From: Prorocentrum cordatum
Lineage: Eukaryota; Sar; Dinophyceae; Prorocentrales; Prorocentraceae
Length of the DNA: 64,000 bases
Direction: 5' to 3'
NCBI GenBank assembly: GCA_963575745.1
Contig: CAUYUJ010018060.1
Location: 491,032 to 555,031 of the forward strand
The notes under the pieces were generated by a model that made no database searches, had not been told where the DNA came from, and saw only the letters and a program-made list of their open reading frames with translations. The position numbers were made by a program, and so were the translations under genes. Each line of letters opens with the position of its first letter. The stretch's first letter is position 1. This document shows positions 20,415-32,262 of the stretch, one piece after another.

Positions 20415-20880
20415 CCTCGTGGGCGCCTCGTGGGCACCTCGTGGGCACCCCCTGTGCGCTGGGTGGCTGTTCCGGTGTTGCGCCCACGTTGCCGCCTCGC
20501 GGGCGCCTCGTGGGCGCCTTGTGCGCTGGGTGGACGTCCCGAGGTTGCGCCACGTTGCCGGCCGTGCCGCCCCGTGGTCACGTCGTGGGCTTGCACAACA
20601 TAGCTTCCACCACGTACCTTTTCCACACCGCTTGATGCCACATAGCTTACACCGCACATCCGACACAACATGGCTTACATCACACAGCTTGCACCCCATG
20701 GCTGAGATGTCCACTTCGGACTGCATAGATAACAACACCTGGCTTGCACCGTCTAGTTTTTGCCGCCATAACTCACATCACACAGCTTGCACGACATGCT
20801 GCCACCACACAACTTACATCGCACAACCTGCACCTCCACAGCGCAATAACGCATCGTTTGGGATCCACGCTGGCTGTTAT
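20415..20880. repeat. GGGCGCCTCGTGGGC repeats and ACACA.CTTGCA repeats
   Basis: Two ~65-75-bp units (GGGCGCCTCGTGGGC, TGTGCGCTGGGTGG, GAGGTTGCGCC) at about 20418-20570. They are followed to 20860 by a looser array of CATAGCTT/ACAGCTTGCA words. Confidence 0.55.
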
Positions 20881-22480
20881 GTTCTATTCTGTAAGGCGTT
20901 CCAAAAAGGCCTTGCCTTCGAGGATCGACGGTGTTGTCATCTTTTCCTCGGCGGAAGGCGGCGGAAGGTCGGTTGAAGTAAAACGATGCCGCCTCCGCCG
21001 GCGGAAGCCAGCGGAAATCAGCCCCGGCGGCTCAACGACCCGTTTGCTTCCTCAGGGGAGCGGGGGGTCGCAAGTCACCCCCTAGCTTTGACCAGCGCCC
21101 GCACCCAGCCAGACTTGCCATGTGCGATGCCTGTGGCGCGGCTGGGTGCTGCTAGCAGCTTCTACGTCAGCGAGGTGAGCGTGCAGAGGCGGCCCGACCT
21201 CTTCGAACAGCGAGATGGTGTTCTATGGAGACCCGTTCTTGTTGGAAACATGGGCTTATGGATGGCTACATGGGCCCGACGTTGGGTGGTGAGACTCATG
21301 GAGGGAGTTCATTTCCATGGCCGCCTATGCTGCCAGTTACGGAGCAAACGCAGTCCCAGTTCTACCTGAAGTTTTCCCGAGCATACCTCCTGCTCGTGAG
21401 ATGTTGTCAACACAAACCACTTATTTGTTCTTCGTTGGGTTGCTGCTGCTCCACTACATCGTCCACGTCTTGGCCTGGTGCCTGGCTCTTACGGTGACGC
21501 ATTGCATTCGTCGGTCCCTGGTTGTTTCTCTACTGTTTCGTCATGGCGCGTCGGTGCTCAGCTGCTCTTCTTGGGATAGACGCTTGCTGAGCACTTCGGC
21601 TGCGATTGATTTCGCAGACCGGCGCGTTGCCCATGCTACTCGGACGGTCCACAGTCTCGGCGGCGCGAAATGGTATGAGCGTTTCGCACTAGCGTTCGGC
21701 GGTCGCCGTCGGCAGTGATACAAAGCTGCCGGCCACTTCCCCCCTGTCTTGGTCGCTTCTTCTCTCGGCGTCTGATGGCGCACTGGTTCAGAGTGCTTTA
21801 GATCGGATTCTTTCGGGGAAACTTCGCCGCCCGTCTTTATCTTGACGGTCGTAGTTCGGGTGAATTTCATGGGACGAGGCCCGCAGCGTAGTTAGAGGGC
21901 TACGTGGCGGCTGTTCTCGTCGTGCCACCCCCTCAGAGGAGGGGGTGCCCGAGTGCAGGATCATGGCGTCGTTTTCGTTCAACGACTCGTCACCCTTGCC
22001 TCGGCGTCCCCGTCGGGCTCCAGCATAATTCGAAGGGCATTGGCTGTCTGCGCCGTGGTATTCGGTGCTCGAGTATTATGAGAATGTGATGCGCCGCGAA
22101 TGCGGTTGTTTTCACCGAGCCCAATCGCAAGACGCCCGGCCGAATCTTAAAAAGGTGCGGCGTCACAAAGGAAGGAAGCTCGGCGGCGGGTGGCGGAAAT
22201 AAAGAATGCGCCCCCAAGAGATGAAAGCGCGTTTGGGTTCAGGGTTTCCGAAAACCGCCATGCGTCTACTCAAGATGTGTCGTTTCGTGTCAGCTTCGGC
22301 TTCGTGCAGCGGGCGCGCCACATAGGAGATTTGCCTGCCAGCAGGTGCCCCGCGGACGTTTCGCATCTCCCCGAAGGCCACGAGGGGTGGCGCACTTCAA
22401 GGAGCTCAAAGCTCGACGACGCGCATGGCCCCAGGTTTATGAGGCACCCCGCAGTGGAGGGCAAGTGTGAGCGGGCGGGC
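20881..22480. other. Mostly unrecognised; weak ORF 21317-21718 (+)
   Basis: One plus-strand frame (21317-21718) starts at Met, has a hydrophobic stretch (TTYLFFVGLLLLHYIVHVLAW) and ends at a stop after 133 codons. The segment just upstream (FYGDPFLLETWAYGWLHGPD, same frame, ending in a stop near 21288) also looks protein-like. It could be a decayed membrane-protein gene. Nothing is recognised in the remainder. Confidence 0.25.
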
Positions 22481-22485
22481 GCGGG

Positions 22486-22733
22486 GTGGGTCGCGGATGG
22501 GTCGCGCGGGCGGGTCGCGGTGCGGGTCGCGGGTGGGTCGCGGGCGGGTTGCGGATGGGTCGCGGATGGGTCGCGGGTGGGTAGCAGGAACCAACGCACA
22601 ACACGCAACAAACAACGAACAACAAGAACAGTTCCAATTCCACCACCAACAGCGACAACAACAATCCGCACCGCGGAAACCCACTTCAGCCACATACCCA
22701 GGGACAATGAATGACCGTTCGGCCCCCTCTTTC
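22486..22733 (+). mobile_element. GAGTGAG element, third copy (no core)
   Basis: GGGTCGCGG/GGATGGGTCGC minisatellite (22486-22580), a degenerate CAA/ACAACA region (22590-22670), then the family terminus CCACTTCAGCCACATACCCA, GGGACAATGAATGACC, CGGCCCCCTCTTTC. The 5' TIR/core module is missing. Confidence 0.7.
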
Positions 22734-22739
22734 TGATCA

Positions 22740-24600
22740 TACTAAGATGTCCCGTCACACGTTTCTTTTGTGTTCGGTGTAAGCGGGATGTTTCGTGTCG
22801 TTCCAGCTTCGACCTAATACCTTGGTGCCTGCGGTGGGTTCCGCCACAACGCCATCGCAGCGTTCCGTACGTCGGCTTTTTAAGGGTGTTCCCCGGACGG
22901 CCATGCGCCATAGCGCGTGCCAGGTCTCGCCCTATGTGCTCCACGCGCTCGTTGCCGCCTCGCGATGGCGCGAGTGATCGAGCGAGGCGTGATCTGTGAC
23001 ACCCCTTCTCCCAGATCTCGGGGGGTCGTCGCACGCAACAACTCGCAGTTCTAGAGAGAGAATGTTGCGTGATTGTTGTTGCTGTCCTCCCTTTGCCCAG
23101 GGGTCCGTCACGGGCGACGTCGGAAGGCTGGGGCCTCCCAGGGAACTCGCGGCAGGGTTTCTTGGGAGCGTTTTTGGGTCTGTTGGGAGGCTACTGGTTG
23201 ATTTCGGCTTGGAGGCTGTAGTTGACGTTTGGAACTGGGGAGGTCTGTGTGGACAGTTTGTCGCTGTCCTGGGGCCGTCGGGCGTCTTGTGGCATCATCG
23301 GGCTGGTCTCGAAGCCCCTCACAGGCGGTATGTACGATGCTTTGGCACGCTCCGGATGTTGTTGTGGGGCCATATTTGGGCCATTTGGAGTTCCTTGGCA
23401 GCGCAGCCGTTGAACCATCTTGGAGCCTCGTGTGGTCTTGTGGGATAAACATGGTCAACATGGGGAGCCTGACGTCTGCGCGAGTGCAATCCATCAGATG
23501 CGGTCTGTGGGGTTGCAACGCATGGGGGCGCAATCCATGGGTGCATCCCATCGAGTGCAAACAGCTGGTCGCTGTGATATCTGGTGCCCTGGCCGCTGGG
23601 CTATATGGTGCCATCTTGTCCAGCCCAGGGGCGTTCGCGGTTCACGCTCTGGGCGAGGTTTTGTTGATTCGTTCGCTCCGCATGAAGTGTTGGCATTGCT
23701 CCTCGGCTGAATTGCTATTTCCTAGGGCCCGTCCTCCTCGGGGCTGGTGACGTTACCCCTACACTGCGCACTACATACATTGGATTTGTTCTTTCCGCGC
23801 GCACGAACCAGTCACGCTTGCTCTGTTGCATTGCGCCTGTGTTCGTGCTCGTGCTCGGTTGTGCCACCATCGCATGGGACCAGGGTCAAGGCGTGCACGC
23901 ACAGGGGGAGACAGGATCCACAGTTCTACATTGTGACGTGAGGTTTCAGAGAATTTGGTGTGTGCTTGTCATCGCTTCGTAGTTTTGCGACGCCGTGGTT
24001 TTCGAAAGAAGCGCGCGTTCGCAAGAGGTGCCGAAGCCAGGGCAGAACCTTGGACACCAATGCCAACGGCCGGGGCCCTCGATGCGCGCGAGCGCAAGAC
24101 GTTTCGCACAAGATGCCCTCTTTTGTGGGCCACTGCCTGCGTATGAGTGTGAGCCCAGACATTCGGGGGCGCGTGGCGCGGGGAGTGACGTCGTACTGGC
24201 TCTTGAAGTTTGCTGGATGGGCAGCTATTTCCAACACAAGTGTTCCACCCGTTTCTTCCACATATAGGATTCGATCAGATTGGGTCGGACGTTAACGCCG
24301 CATCGTATGCATTTGCCATGCGGCTCGATTTGGAGCCCGATCTTCTCCACGCGGACGTCGCCGCTGCATCGCCGACGTCGCCGATGTATCGGCGATGCGG
24401 CGCGACCCTCCGACCTGTCTTTTCGGACCCCACCTCGGAGTCTTCCATTCCTGGAGACGGGTGTGAACGCTCTGCCCCCGACGCGCCAGAGGTCGACGCG
24501 CACGTGCAGTGCCCCGCCCCCCCCTGATGCTGCCGCCTCCGTGATCCTACGACAGCTCTCCAGCCCGTGCAGCCATCTCTACGTGATCCTACGGCATCTC
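22740..24600. other. No gene recognised
   Basis: Open frames on both strands lack motifs. 23130-23220 has CTTGGGAG words of the CTTGG family. 24340-24400 holds a CGCCGATGTATCGGCG near-palindrome related to 521-540. Confidence 0.4.
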
Positions 24601-24715
24601 TATCTTCTCTCTCTCTCTCTCTTTCTCTTTCTTTCTTTCTTTGTCTCTCCCTGTCGCCCTTTCTCGTTGTCGGCTTTATCTCTCTCTCTCTCTGTGTCTC
24701 TGTCTGCCTCCCGCG

Positions 24716-24787
<72 letters not shown>

Positions 24788-24910
24788 GTTTATATGTCGT
24801 GTTTTCTCTCTCTCTCTCTATTGTTCTCTTCCACGCTTCCGCGTTCTGTTTGCCTGTTTCTACTTATCTCTATCTGTGTACATCTCTCTCTCTCTCTCTC
24901 TCTCCCAATT
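24600..24910. repeat. (CT)n-(TA)n-(CT)n compound microsatellite
   Basis: CTCTCT runs flank TATATATATATATGTATATA (24730-24788). The same arrangement recurs at 26220-26520, 26795-26900, 28228-28430 and 28940-29225. Confidence 0.9.
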
Positions 24911-25014
24911 GTTTTCCCAATCATCCTGTGGTGTTGGGTCCTCGTCGTGAAGAAACGGTCCCCGCGTTCCCTCCTTCTTTCCTCCCCCTCCCCCCTCCTC
25001 CCTCCTTGCGTGTC

Positions 25015-26135
25015 ACCACCCAGTACACCTTCTCGTGGCCCCACAGGGAGCTCCACCGAAGCCCCCAGCGCCACCGTCCGCATGCGTCCCAGAAAACCCG
25101 ATTGGGCAGTTTCACTTCCCAGTACAGCGCCTCGTGGCCACATAGGGAGCTCCACCGAAGCCCCCAGTGCCACCATCCGCATGCGTCCTGGAGCACCCAA
25201 TTTGGCATTTTTACTCACCCAGTACAGCGCTTCGTGGCCCCCTAGGGAGCTCCACAGAAGCCCCCAGTGGGACCGTCCGCATGCGTCCCGGATCACCAAT
25301 TTGACATTTTCACGCACCCAGTACAGCGCTTCGTGGCCCCCTAGGGGGCTCCACCGAAGCCCCTAGTGGGACCCTCCGCACGCGTCCCGGAGGCCCAATT
25401 TGGCATTTTCACCCACTTAGTACAGCGCTTCGTGGCCCCATAGGGAGCTCCACAGAAGCCCCCAGTGGGACCCTCCGCACGCGTCCCGGAGGCTCAATTT
25501 AGCATTTTCACGCACCCAGTACAGCGCTTCGTGGCCCGGCCCCCTCGGGAGGTCCACCGAAGTCCCCAGTTGGACCGTCCGCATTCGTCCCGGAGGCCCA
25601 ATTTGGCATTTGCACCCACCCAGTACAGCGCTTCGTAGCCCCCTAGGGAGCTCCACCAAAGCCCCCAGTGGACCCTCCGCACACGTCCCGGAAACCGAAG
25701 TTGTCATTTTCACGCACCCAGTGCAGTGTTCGTGGCCCCAGAGGGAGCTCCACAGAAGCCCCGAGTGCCACTGTCCGAATGCGTCCAGGAACACCAATTT
25801 GGCATTTTCACTCACCCAGTACAGCGCTTCGTGGCCCCTAGGGAGCTCCACCGAAGCCCCCAGTGGGACCGTCCGCATGCGTCCCGGAAACCCAACGTAG
25901 CATTTTCACGCACCCAGTACAACATTTCGTGGCCCCATAGGGAGCTCCACCGAAACCCTCAGTGGGACCGCCCGCATGCGTCCCGGAAAGCAAATTTGTC
26001 ATTTTCGCCCACCCAGTACAGCGTTTCGTGGCCCCTGAGGGAGCTCCACCAACGGCCCCAATGCTACCGCCCGCATGCGTTCCCCCCCACCCAGTGCAGC
26101 GCTTCGTGGCCCCATAGAGAGCTTCACCGAAGAGG
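25015..26135 (+). repeat. ~100-bp tandem satellite, about 12 units
   Basis: Unit starts CACCCAGTACAGCGCTTCGT near 25017, 25110, 25216, 25316, 25416, 25515, 25617, 25717, 25816, 25913, 26010 and 26089. Each continues GGCCCC.TAGGGAGCTCCAC, GAAGCCCCCAGTGGGACC, TCCGCATGCGTCCCGGA, AATTTGGCATTTTCAC. Spacing varies (79-106 bp) and is often not a multiple of three, so the open frames are by-products. A related array in inverse orientation lies at 63295-63765. Confidence 0.9.
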
Positions 26136-26199
26136 ATACTCACAATTGCGGTACCCACAACTGCATATGGTCGGGTCCTTCGCCAGGATGATTATGTGT

Positions 26200-26910
26200 C
26201 CCTCTCTCCATGCTGCGTTATTTCTCCATCTCTCTCCCCCTCTTTCCCCGTTGTGCCTCTCTCGCTTTCTCTCTCTCTCTCTCTCTCTCTCCACATCTCT
26301 GCCTCAGTCTCTTGTGTCCGCTTGCTCTCTCTCTCTCTCTCTCTCTCTTTCCCTTCCCCTCCCTCTCTCTCTCTCTCTTTCTCTCGCCCTCCCTCGATAT
26401 GATTCTCCATCCGTATGTAAAGAGACGTGTCTCCCCCATGCCTCTGTCTATGTCTATATATACACATACATCTTTACACATATATATATATACATATATA
26501 TATATATGTGTGTGTGTGTATTGTATCGCTCGTTCTCTCACACGCGGGCTGGGTTACTTTACCTCGGACACGTCCTCGTGATACAATATTGTGAGGTGGG
26601 CATTGCCACCCGAATAATAGGTACACATTGAGTCAAGTCCAGCAGTGATGGCCACAAACCCTCACAGGCCGTGCCCTCGAACATCATTAGAAGGTAATCG
26701 ATGTCCTTGGCCCTGCCTCGACGGAAGGCAAGCCCACCTCTCGCTCTCTCCCTTGTTCTCTCAGGCCCGTTTTCCTTGATCTCACCATCCCTTGTGTCTC
26801 TCTCTCTTTCTCTGTCTCTCTCTCTCTCTCTCTCTCTCCCTTTTCCATATCGTTCCTTATCTACGCAATTGTATGTGTATGTATATATATATATATATAG
26901 ATACATGAAC
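26200..26910. repeat. CT/TA compound microsatellites, two modules
   Basis: CTCTCT blocks at 26220-26395 and 26795-26840, each followed by TATATA blocks (26455-26520, 26880-26900). The second TA block abuts the inverted GAGTGAG element. Confidence 0.85.
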
Positions 26911-26918
26911 GATTATCT

Positions 26919-27349
26919 GAGTGAGGGGGGCGAGCAATCATTCATTGTCCCTGGGTGCGTGGTTAAAGTTGGGATCCGTGGTGAGGATTCTGCTTGTTGC
27001 GTTGTTGTTGTTGTTGTTGTTGCTGTTGTTGTTGTTGTTGGTTGTCGTCGTCCCCCCCGCGACCCACCCCGCGACCCACCCGCGACCCACCTTGCGACCC
27101 AGCCCGCGCCCCACCCGCGACCCACCCCGCGACCCGTTCGCGACCCAGCCGCGACCCGCCCCGCGACCCGCTCGCGACCCAGCCGCGACCCACCCACGAC
27201 CCGGCCCGCGACCCACTTGCGACCCAACCCGCGACCCTCAAGAAAAGTCGCTTGCGGCGGGCTCGTTATATAGCTTGAGAAATGTTGCGCCTGCGGCAGG
27301 CTTCTTCAGAGCCTCGCAGACTGCCGACGTCCCCGCCGCCCCCTCACTC
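26919..27349 (-). mobile_element. GAGTGAG element, complete minus-strand copy with TIRs
   Basis: 431 bp. On the minus strand it starts at 27349 with GAGTGAGGGGGCGGCGGGGA, then the core (GAAGCCTGCCGCAGGCGCAA, GAGCCCGCCGCAAGCGACTT), the GGGTCGC minisatellite (27238 down to 27055), GACGACGACAACC, (CAA)n, the terminus (GGATCCCAACTTTAACCACG, GGGACAATGAATGA) and the end CCCCCCTCACTC (26919). The two ends are inverted copies of GAGTGAGGGGG. No ORF with transposase motifs is present, so it is non-autonomous. Confidence 0.8.
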
Positions 27350-27400
27350 GCGGGGTCGCGGGTGGGTCGCGGGCCGAGTCGCGGGGGGGACGACGACAAC

Positions 27401-27456
<56 letters not shown>

Positions 27457-27493
27457 GCAACAACAACAACAACAACACCAACACCAACAACAA

Positions 27494-27528
<35 letters not shown>

Positions 27529-27618
27529 ACAACAACGTAACACGCAGGATCCCCACCACGGATCCCAACTTTAGCCACGCACCCAGGGACAATGAATGAC
27601 CCTTCGGCCCCCTCACTC
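27350..27618 (+). mobile_element. GAGTGAG element, plus-strand copy lacking the core
   Basis: Immediately adjacent and head-to-head with the previous copy: short GGGTCGCGG minisatellite (27350-27390), GACGACGACAAC, a long (CAA)n tract (27395-27535) and the terminus ending CGGCCCCCTCACTC at 27618. Together, 26919-27618 form a ~700-bp interrupted palindrome. Confidence 0.8.
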
Positions 27619-28227
27619 TAATGAGCAGACCTCCCAACCCGCCCACCCTTCATACCGCGGCCGCCAGATCCCCACTTCCACCGAGTGTCCCACGAGTATC
27701 CCGCCGCCTGCGCCTTCGACGAGCATGACAGAACTCAACTGAACAGCGCATACCACAACATGGCATGGCCGAGCACAACATGGCAGAGCAGAGCATGCCA
27801 ACACAGAGCATGACGCTGCAACACACGACGCAGCGTCACAGCAGACCTGTTCCCCAGCAGACGTGCCCCCGCTTCAGAGCATGGTGGCGCTGTCTGCGGC
27901 GGCCCCCCTCTCGGCGGGCGCCCGACCCCCAAGTCCGACTTCGAAGTCAGCTCGGCACAATGGGCTGCGGCGGGGGAGTGCAGCTGCTGAGGCAGGGATG
28001 GTGCAATATTCGGACTTTTGGAGTTCGAGAAGGAGGAGGAACAGGAGGAGACGGGGCGGAAGAGGAGAAGGAGGAGGAGGTGGGAGGGAGAGGAGACGGA
28101 GGGAGGGAAGATGAAGGATGGAGGAGGGAGGAAGAGAAGGGAGCTGGAGGATGAGGAGAAGGATGAGGACAGGCGCCGAAAGTTTCGGTGAGGATCGCTC
28201 GGGTCCCAATAACTTCCTCTCTATTGT
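27619..28227. other. No gene recognised; short repeats
   Basis: CACAACATGGCA/GAGCATG words recur at 27755-27830. A GGA-rich purine tract lies at 28030-28165. Confidence 0.45.
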
Positions 28228-29230
28228 TGTATCTTTGTCTGTCTGTCTCTCTCTCTCTCTGTCTCTCTCTCTGTCCCTCTCTCTGTCCCTCGCTCTTTGT
28301 CGTAAGGTCTCTCTCTCCCTCTCTCTCCCCCACCTCTCTGTGTATACCTATATATATATATGTATATATGTGTATCGATCTCTGTACATATATCTGTATA
28401 TATATATATCCCCCCTCTCTTTTTATCTATGTATCTAATTGCACAGGTATGGGCTCCTCGGCGCTGGGCCGTTGCCCCCGCTAAACAAAGTCTGGCTCCC
28501 CTAGACTTCCTGGACCATGCGTGGGCGTCCGCTCGGTCTACCGTGCCTTCTGAACGCCCCTGCCGGGCCCAGAAACTACTTCCAACGTGGTCAGGATGGC
28601 GACCAAACGGTCCCGCGAGAGCCCCGGGCGGCCCCCGAGAACCCCGAAAGGACCGAAGACCATGCATTCAGAGAAGACCCCCAAGCGGCTTTCCAATGAT
28701 CCTTGAAAACAATGACTTTGTTGTTTGCACGGCTTTGGAGCACTCGGCTCTTCGGTCTCATGGGCTTCCCAAGCCGCCCAAGGGACAGAACGCAGCATCA
28801 AAACCGGCCACAAGGCCATCCTGGAAGTCCAGAAGAGCCAACCGACGGTCCAACATTGCCCAAAAGGTAGTCCGAATGGAGCTCCATGACAGTCCAGGAG
28901 GTTATTCCCGTGTCTCTCTGGCTTTCCTTCTCTTCCCCCCCCTCTCTCTCCCTCTGGTTCTCTGTGTTCCGATCTGTATATACGTATCGTCGTAGGTCTC
29001 CGAACTATACATGCATATATGTACACTCATAGATCGCTATTGGTCCCTCCCTCTCTTTATTTCTCTCCCCCTCTCTCGCTCTCTCTCTCTCTTCTTCTAT
29101 ATCTCTCTCTCTCTTGCGCCCCCTACCACTCACAATATTAGACGTATGCACGCACATGTATGTACAAGGTAATCACTTATGCATATACATGCGTATGTAC
29201 ATATATATATATATGTATATATATGCGTTC
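28228..29230. repeat. Two CT/TA compound microsatellites around an unrecognised 500-bp core
   Basis: CT then TA blocks at 28228-28430 and 28920-29225. The middle (28440-28910) has open frames on both strands but no motif. Confidence 0.6.
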
Positions 29231-29740
29231 CCCCCTCCCTCAGTCCACTCATGTTGCTTGACTGGTGTACGCTGCTCGACGTGATCGAGATGGGGATGCC
29301 CTCGTAGATGTGCGCATGCACGCGCAGGTGGAGAGACGTGCACCTGACACGCGCCTAGCGAGCGTTTTGACTCTTCCAGGGCGGTTGCCTGAGGCGGAGA
29401 TCTTGTTCACAGGAAGAACCGCACGTGCCAGCAGCTAGGAATTTGGTGTGAGGGGCCTCGCGAGTCGTTCGAGATGCCTTGCCCTTTGTTCGGGATGTGA
29501 CTTGCAGCTCCCTCTTCCTGTGTTCGCCCTCCCTCTCTGTCTATGTGTTTATTGAATCGCTTCGCTCATTCCGCCGGCCCGTGATATGGCATCGCTGGTT
29601 TTTGTCTGTGTGTTCGTTGCCCATGTTGCGCTCTTGGGGGCGGGTGTCGTTCGGACGCGTTGCGTGGGGAGTTTTGATGGTGAAGCAGTTCCCTGGGGGT
29701 CGTCTCTCGATGGGGCGAAATAGAGTCGTCGTCAAGATGC
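29231..29740. other. No gene recognised
   Basis: Nothing identifiable beyond short open frames. Confidence 0.4.
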
Positions 29741-30370
29741 TTCTTTGGGGGGCCTCTTGGGGTCTGTTGAGAGGCCGTTCGGGGGCGCCTGGGAGACATG
29801 TTTGAAGCCTTCTGGGGCTTCTTTTGGGCCTCCTGGGAGTCTCCTGGGGCCTCTTGGCGACATCTTGGGGCCTCTTGGAGGCCTCTTGGGGCCTCTTTGG
29901 GACCTCCTGGGCGCCTTCTGGGACGGAGGGCTCCATTTTTGAGTTCTCGGTATCCCTCCTGAGTCCCTCTTGGGCCCGTCTTGGGGCCTCTTGGTCCGTC
30001 TTGGGCGGCACTTGGGCCGTCTTGAGGGCTCTCTTGGGTCGTTTCGGCGCCGTCTTGGGAGCTTCGTGGGCCGTCTTGGAGCGGTCTTGGGGGCCTCTTG
30101 GGCCGTCTTGGAGCGTCCGGAAGCCGAAAAAGCCAGAACACAAAAAACATCGAAAAAACCAATGAAAATCAACGATTTTGGCCTCTTGGGGCTCTCTTCG
30201 GAGGCCTCTTGGAAGGCTCTTGGGGCGTCTTGGAGGCCTCTTGGGCTGTCTTGGGGGCCTTTTGGGCCGTCTTGGGGTCATCTTCGGCGTCTTCGAGCGC
30301 TCTTTGGGCGTCTCGGGGGCCTCTTGGGCAGTCTTGGGGGCCTCTTGGGGCACTCTGAGCGCGCTCTGGG
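29740..30370. repeat. CCTCTTGGGGGC repeat block, longest copy
   Basis: About 600 bp of GCCTCTTGG, CCGTCTTGGG and GGCGTCTTGG words, broken once by an A-rich insert (30124-30178, GAACACAAAAAACATCG). The minus strand gives RGPKRPPRGPQ-type peptides. The block is followed at 30417-30470 by a CGGGCGGCGAC mini-array. Confidence 0.75.
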
Positions 30371-30589
30371 GAGCCTGAGAGGCCGCACCCAGAAGGAAAA
30401 CCATCTCTGAGTAGACGGTCGGGCGGCGGTCGGGCGGCGACCGGGCGGCGACCGGGCGTTGGTCGGGGTACTTTTCGCCGGGGGACCCCCAGGGGCCGCC
30501 CCGCGCGCGCGAACTAGAAATATTGTTAATACTGTTAACCAGTTACCGGAGATCTTAGCACGCCCTGGCCCGTTGGGCCGGCGAATTTG

Positions 30590-30720
30590 GTTTGTTTCTC
30601 TCGCCCTCTCTCTCTCTCTCTCTCTCTCTTCCTCTCCATTTGTCTATCTTTCGTTTGTTAGATTCGTTTCTCTCTCTCTCTCTCTCTCGGTCTCTCTCTC
30701 TCTCTCTATCTCTCCCCGAC
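30590..30720. repeat. (CT)n microsatellite
   Basis: CTCTCT runs at 30601-30632 and 30670-30715. Confidence 0.9.
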
Positions 30721-31900
30721 GCGCCCCTACACCAGAATTTTCAGTGGCACGACCGCGTATTACCTTCTGAAGACCCACCCAGAACAAGGGAACCATGACA
30801 ACACGTCTCTCGTGCGATCTGTGGCGACAGTGGCTATGTCTGTGGCAACAAAAACTAGTCGGCCGATCTGATGTTCAACTGGGTCTCGCAACGCTTCCAC
30901 AATTCTGGGGCAAAACCCATTCTCCTTGCCCCGCTGTGGTCCAAGCCGAGCTCCCAGTGGTAGGTACAAGTCCGTGACGCTGGGGAAAACGGTTGAGGCA
31001 ATCGTGGAGATGATAGACAACCAGCGGTACGAGGCATCTTCCGCCCCGATTGGATCGCCCATTTTCGTTGCCGCGAATACAGGAGCCCGCGTTGGTTCAA
31101 GGCGTTTGGGATCGGATTCTGTTCTTTTTTCTTTTCTCGCAGTTCAACACCTCCGCCACGACCCTGCTCGCGCTGGGCACTGCCTGATCGCATGACACGT
31201 TGCACGACGCTCGGAACATGTCTTTGTAGTGTCGAGTCGCTGCCCCCCATAGCACCGATACGCGATGCTAAGCTATGAGCTTCAATATCTTCTGGGGCCG
31301 TGCTGTGATACGACGACAAGTATGAGAAGTGCTAGAACGAAGTTAGTGTCGCAACGAGTAGTAACAATACTCAGTATCTGTAGTAGCTGGTATGAGAACC
31401 GTGTCCGTTTGCGGTCATCCTGGCGGGAGTGGGAGCAGTTATAGTGGCAGAAGCAGCCGTGGTCAGCGTAGCAGCGCAGACAAGGGCGAGGATGCAGAGG
31501 GGAGTGAAGGGAGGCGGGCAAGCACGTCGATGGTGGAGGCGAAGCCGTACGGAAGAAGCATGGCGAGAGTGGCACCGTCGGCAAAACACCGTTTTCCGTC
31601 GCGGCGCGGCAGAGGCCATCCGCCCGCGCATCCCAGCCACCTGGGCTACGGCATCGGGAGGAGGAGGGAAAGACGAGAGCCGGCCGCACCGCCAGTAAAG
31701 CGCGCTGATCGGCGGCGAGCGTGGGGGGGCAGGCGAGAAGGGGCGGGCCTCCTCAGAAGGTCCGGAAGTTCCCCGGCCTCCTGAGAAGCTTTCCAAGCCT
31801 CCCCCGACGACAGAGAAGACCTCTCAGAAGGCGCGAGGGCTCCTGAGAGGTCCCGCCGCCTCCTGAGAAGGCCCTCTCCTGCTCACTTCCCCCCTCCTCT
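30721..31900. other. No gene recognised; CCTCCTGAGAAG repeats at the end
   Basis: 30721-31740 has open frames without motifs. 31745-31880 contains about six imperfect CCTCCTGAGAAG/CCTCTCAGAAGG words. Confidence 0.4.
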
Positions 31901-31907
31901 CGGGTGG

Positions 31908-32262
31908 ACCCAAAAGGGGGTCCAGCGACAAGGGGGTGGTGCAATAGATCTGGTGCAATAGAATTGTGGTTTTGGAATACATTTGGGGCGTGCAATACAT
32001 GTCGGGGCGCAAATGCATTGCTCATTTTCGCATGCAACACAGTACTTGCAAGACAATGCAATACATGCCCCAAATCTATTGCACCACCCCCTTTCAGCTG
32101 GACCCCCTCTTGGGCCACCCAAAGTGCTGCCGCCGCAAGGCCTCCACGAGCGACGAGCACCTCCATGTGCAAAGATGCCCTCGTGGTCTGGATACGGAGC
32201 GCAATCCATTTGCCACATGATTGCCCCAACTCTGTTGCACCACCCCCTTTGTCAGCCGGGCC
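31908..32262. mobile_element. Inverted-repeat element with GGGGGTGGTGCAATAGAT arms
   Basis: The left arm, about 31908-31950 (GGGGGTCCAGCGACAAGGGG, GTGGTGCAATAGAT), is the inverse of 32076-32118 (ATCTATTGCACCACCCCCTT, CAGCTGGACCCCC). A third, diverged right-type arm is at 32221-32262 (CTGTTGCACCACCCCCTTTG). Between the arms GCAATACATG and its inverse also recur. It looks like a foldback element of about 210 bp with a partial second copy. Confidence 0.7.

Noticed and set aside
24280-26631. Long plus-strand ORFs through the satellite
   Set aside because: Unit lengths vary and are often not multiples of three, so the peptide period is not kept.
26692-26715. Possible tRNA or snRNA near the CT module
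   Set aside because: No cloverleaf or Sm-site pattern could be drawn.
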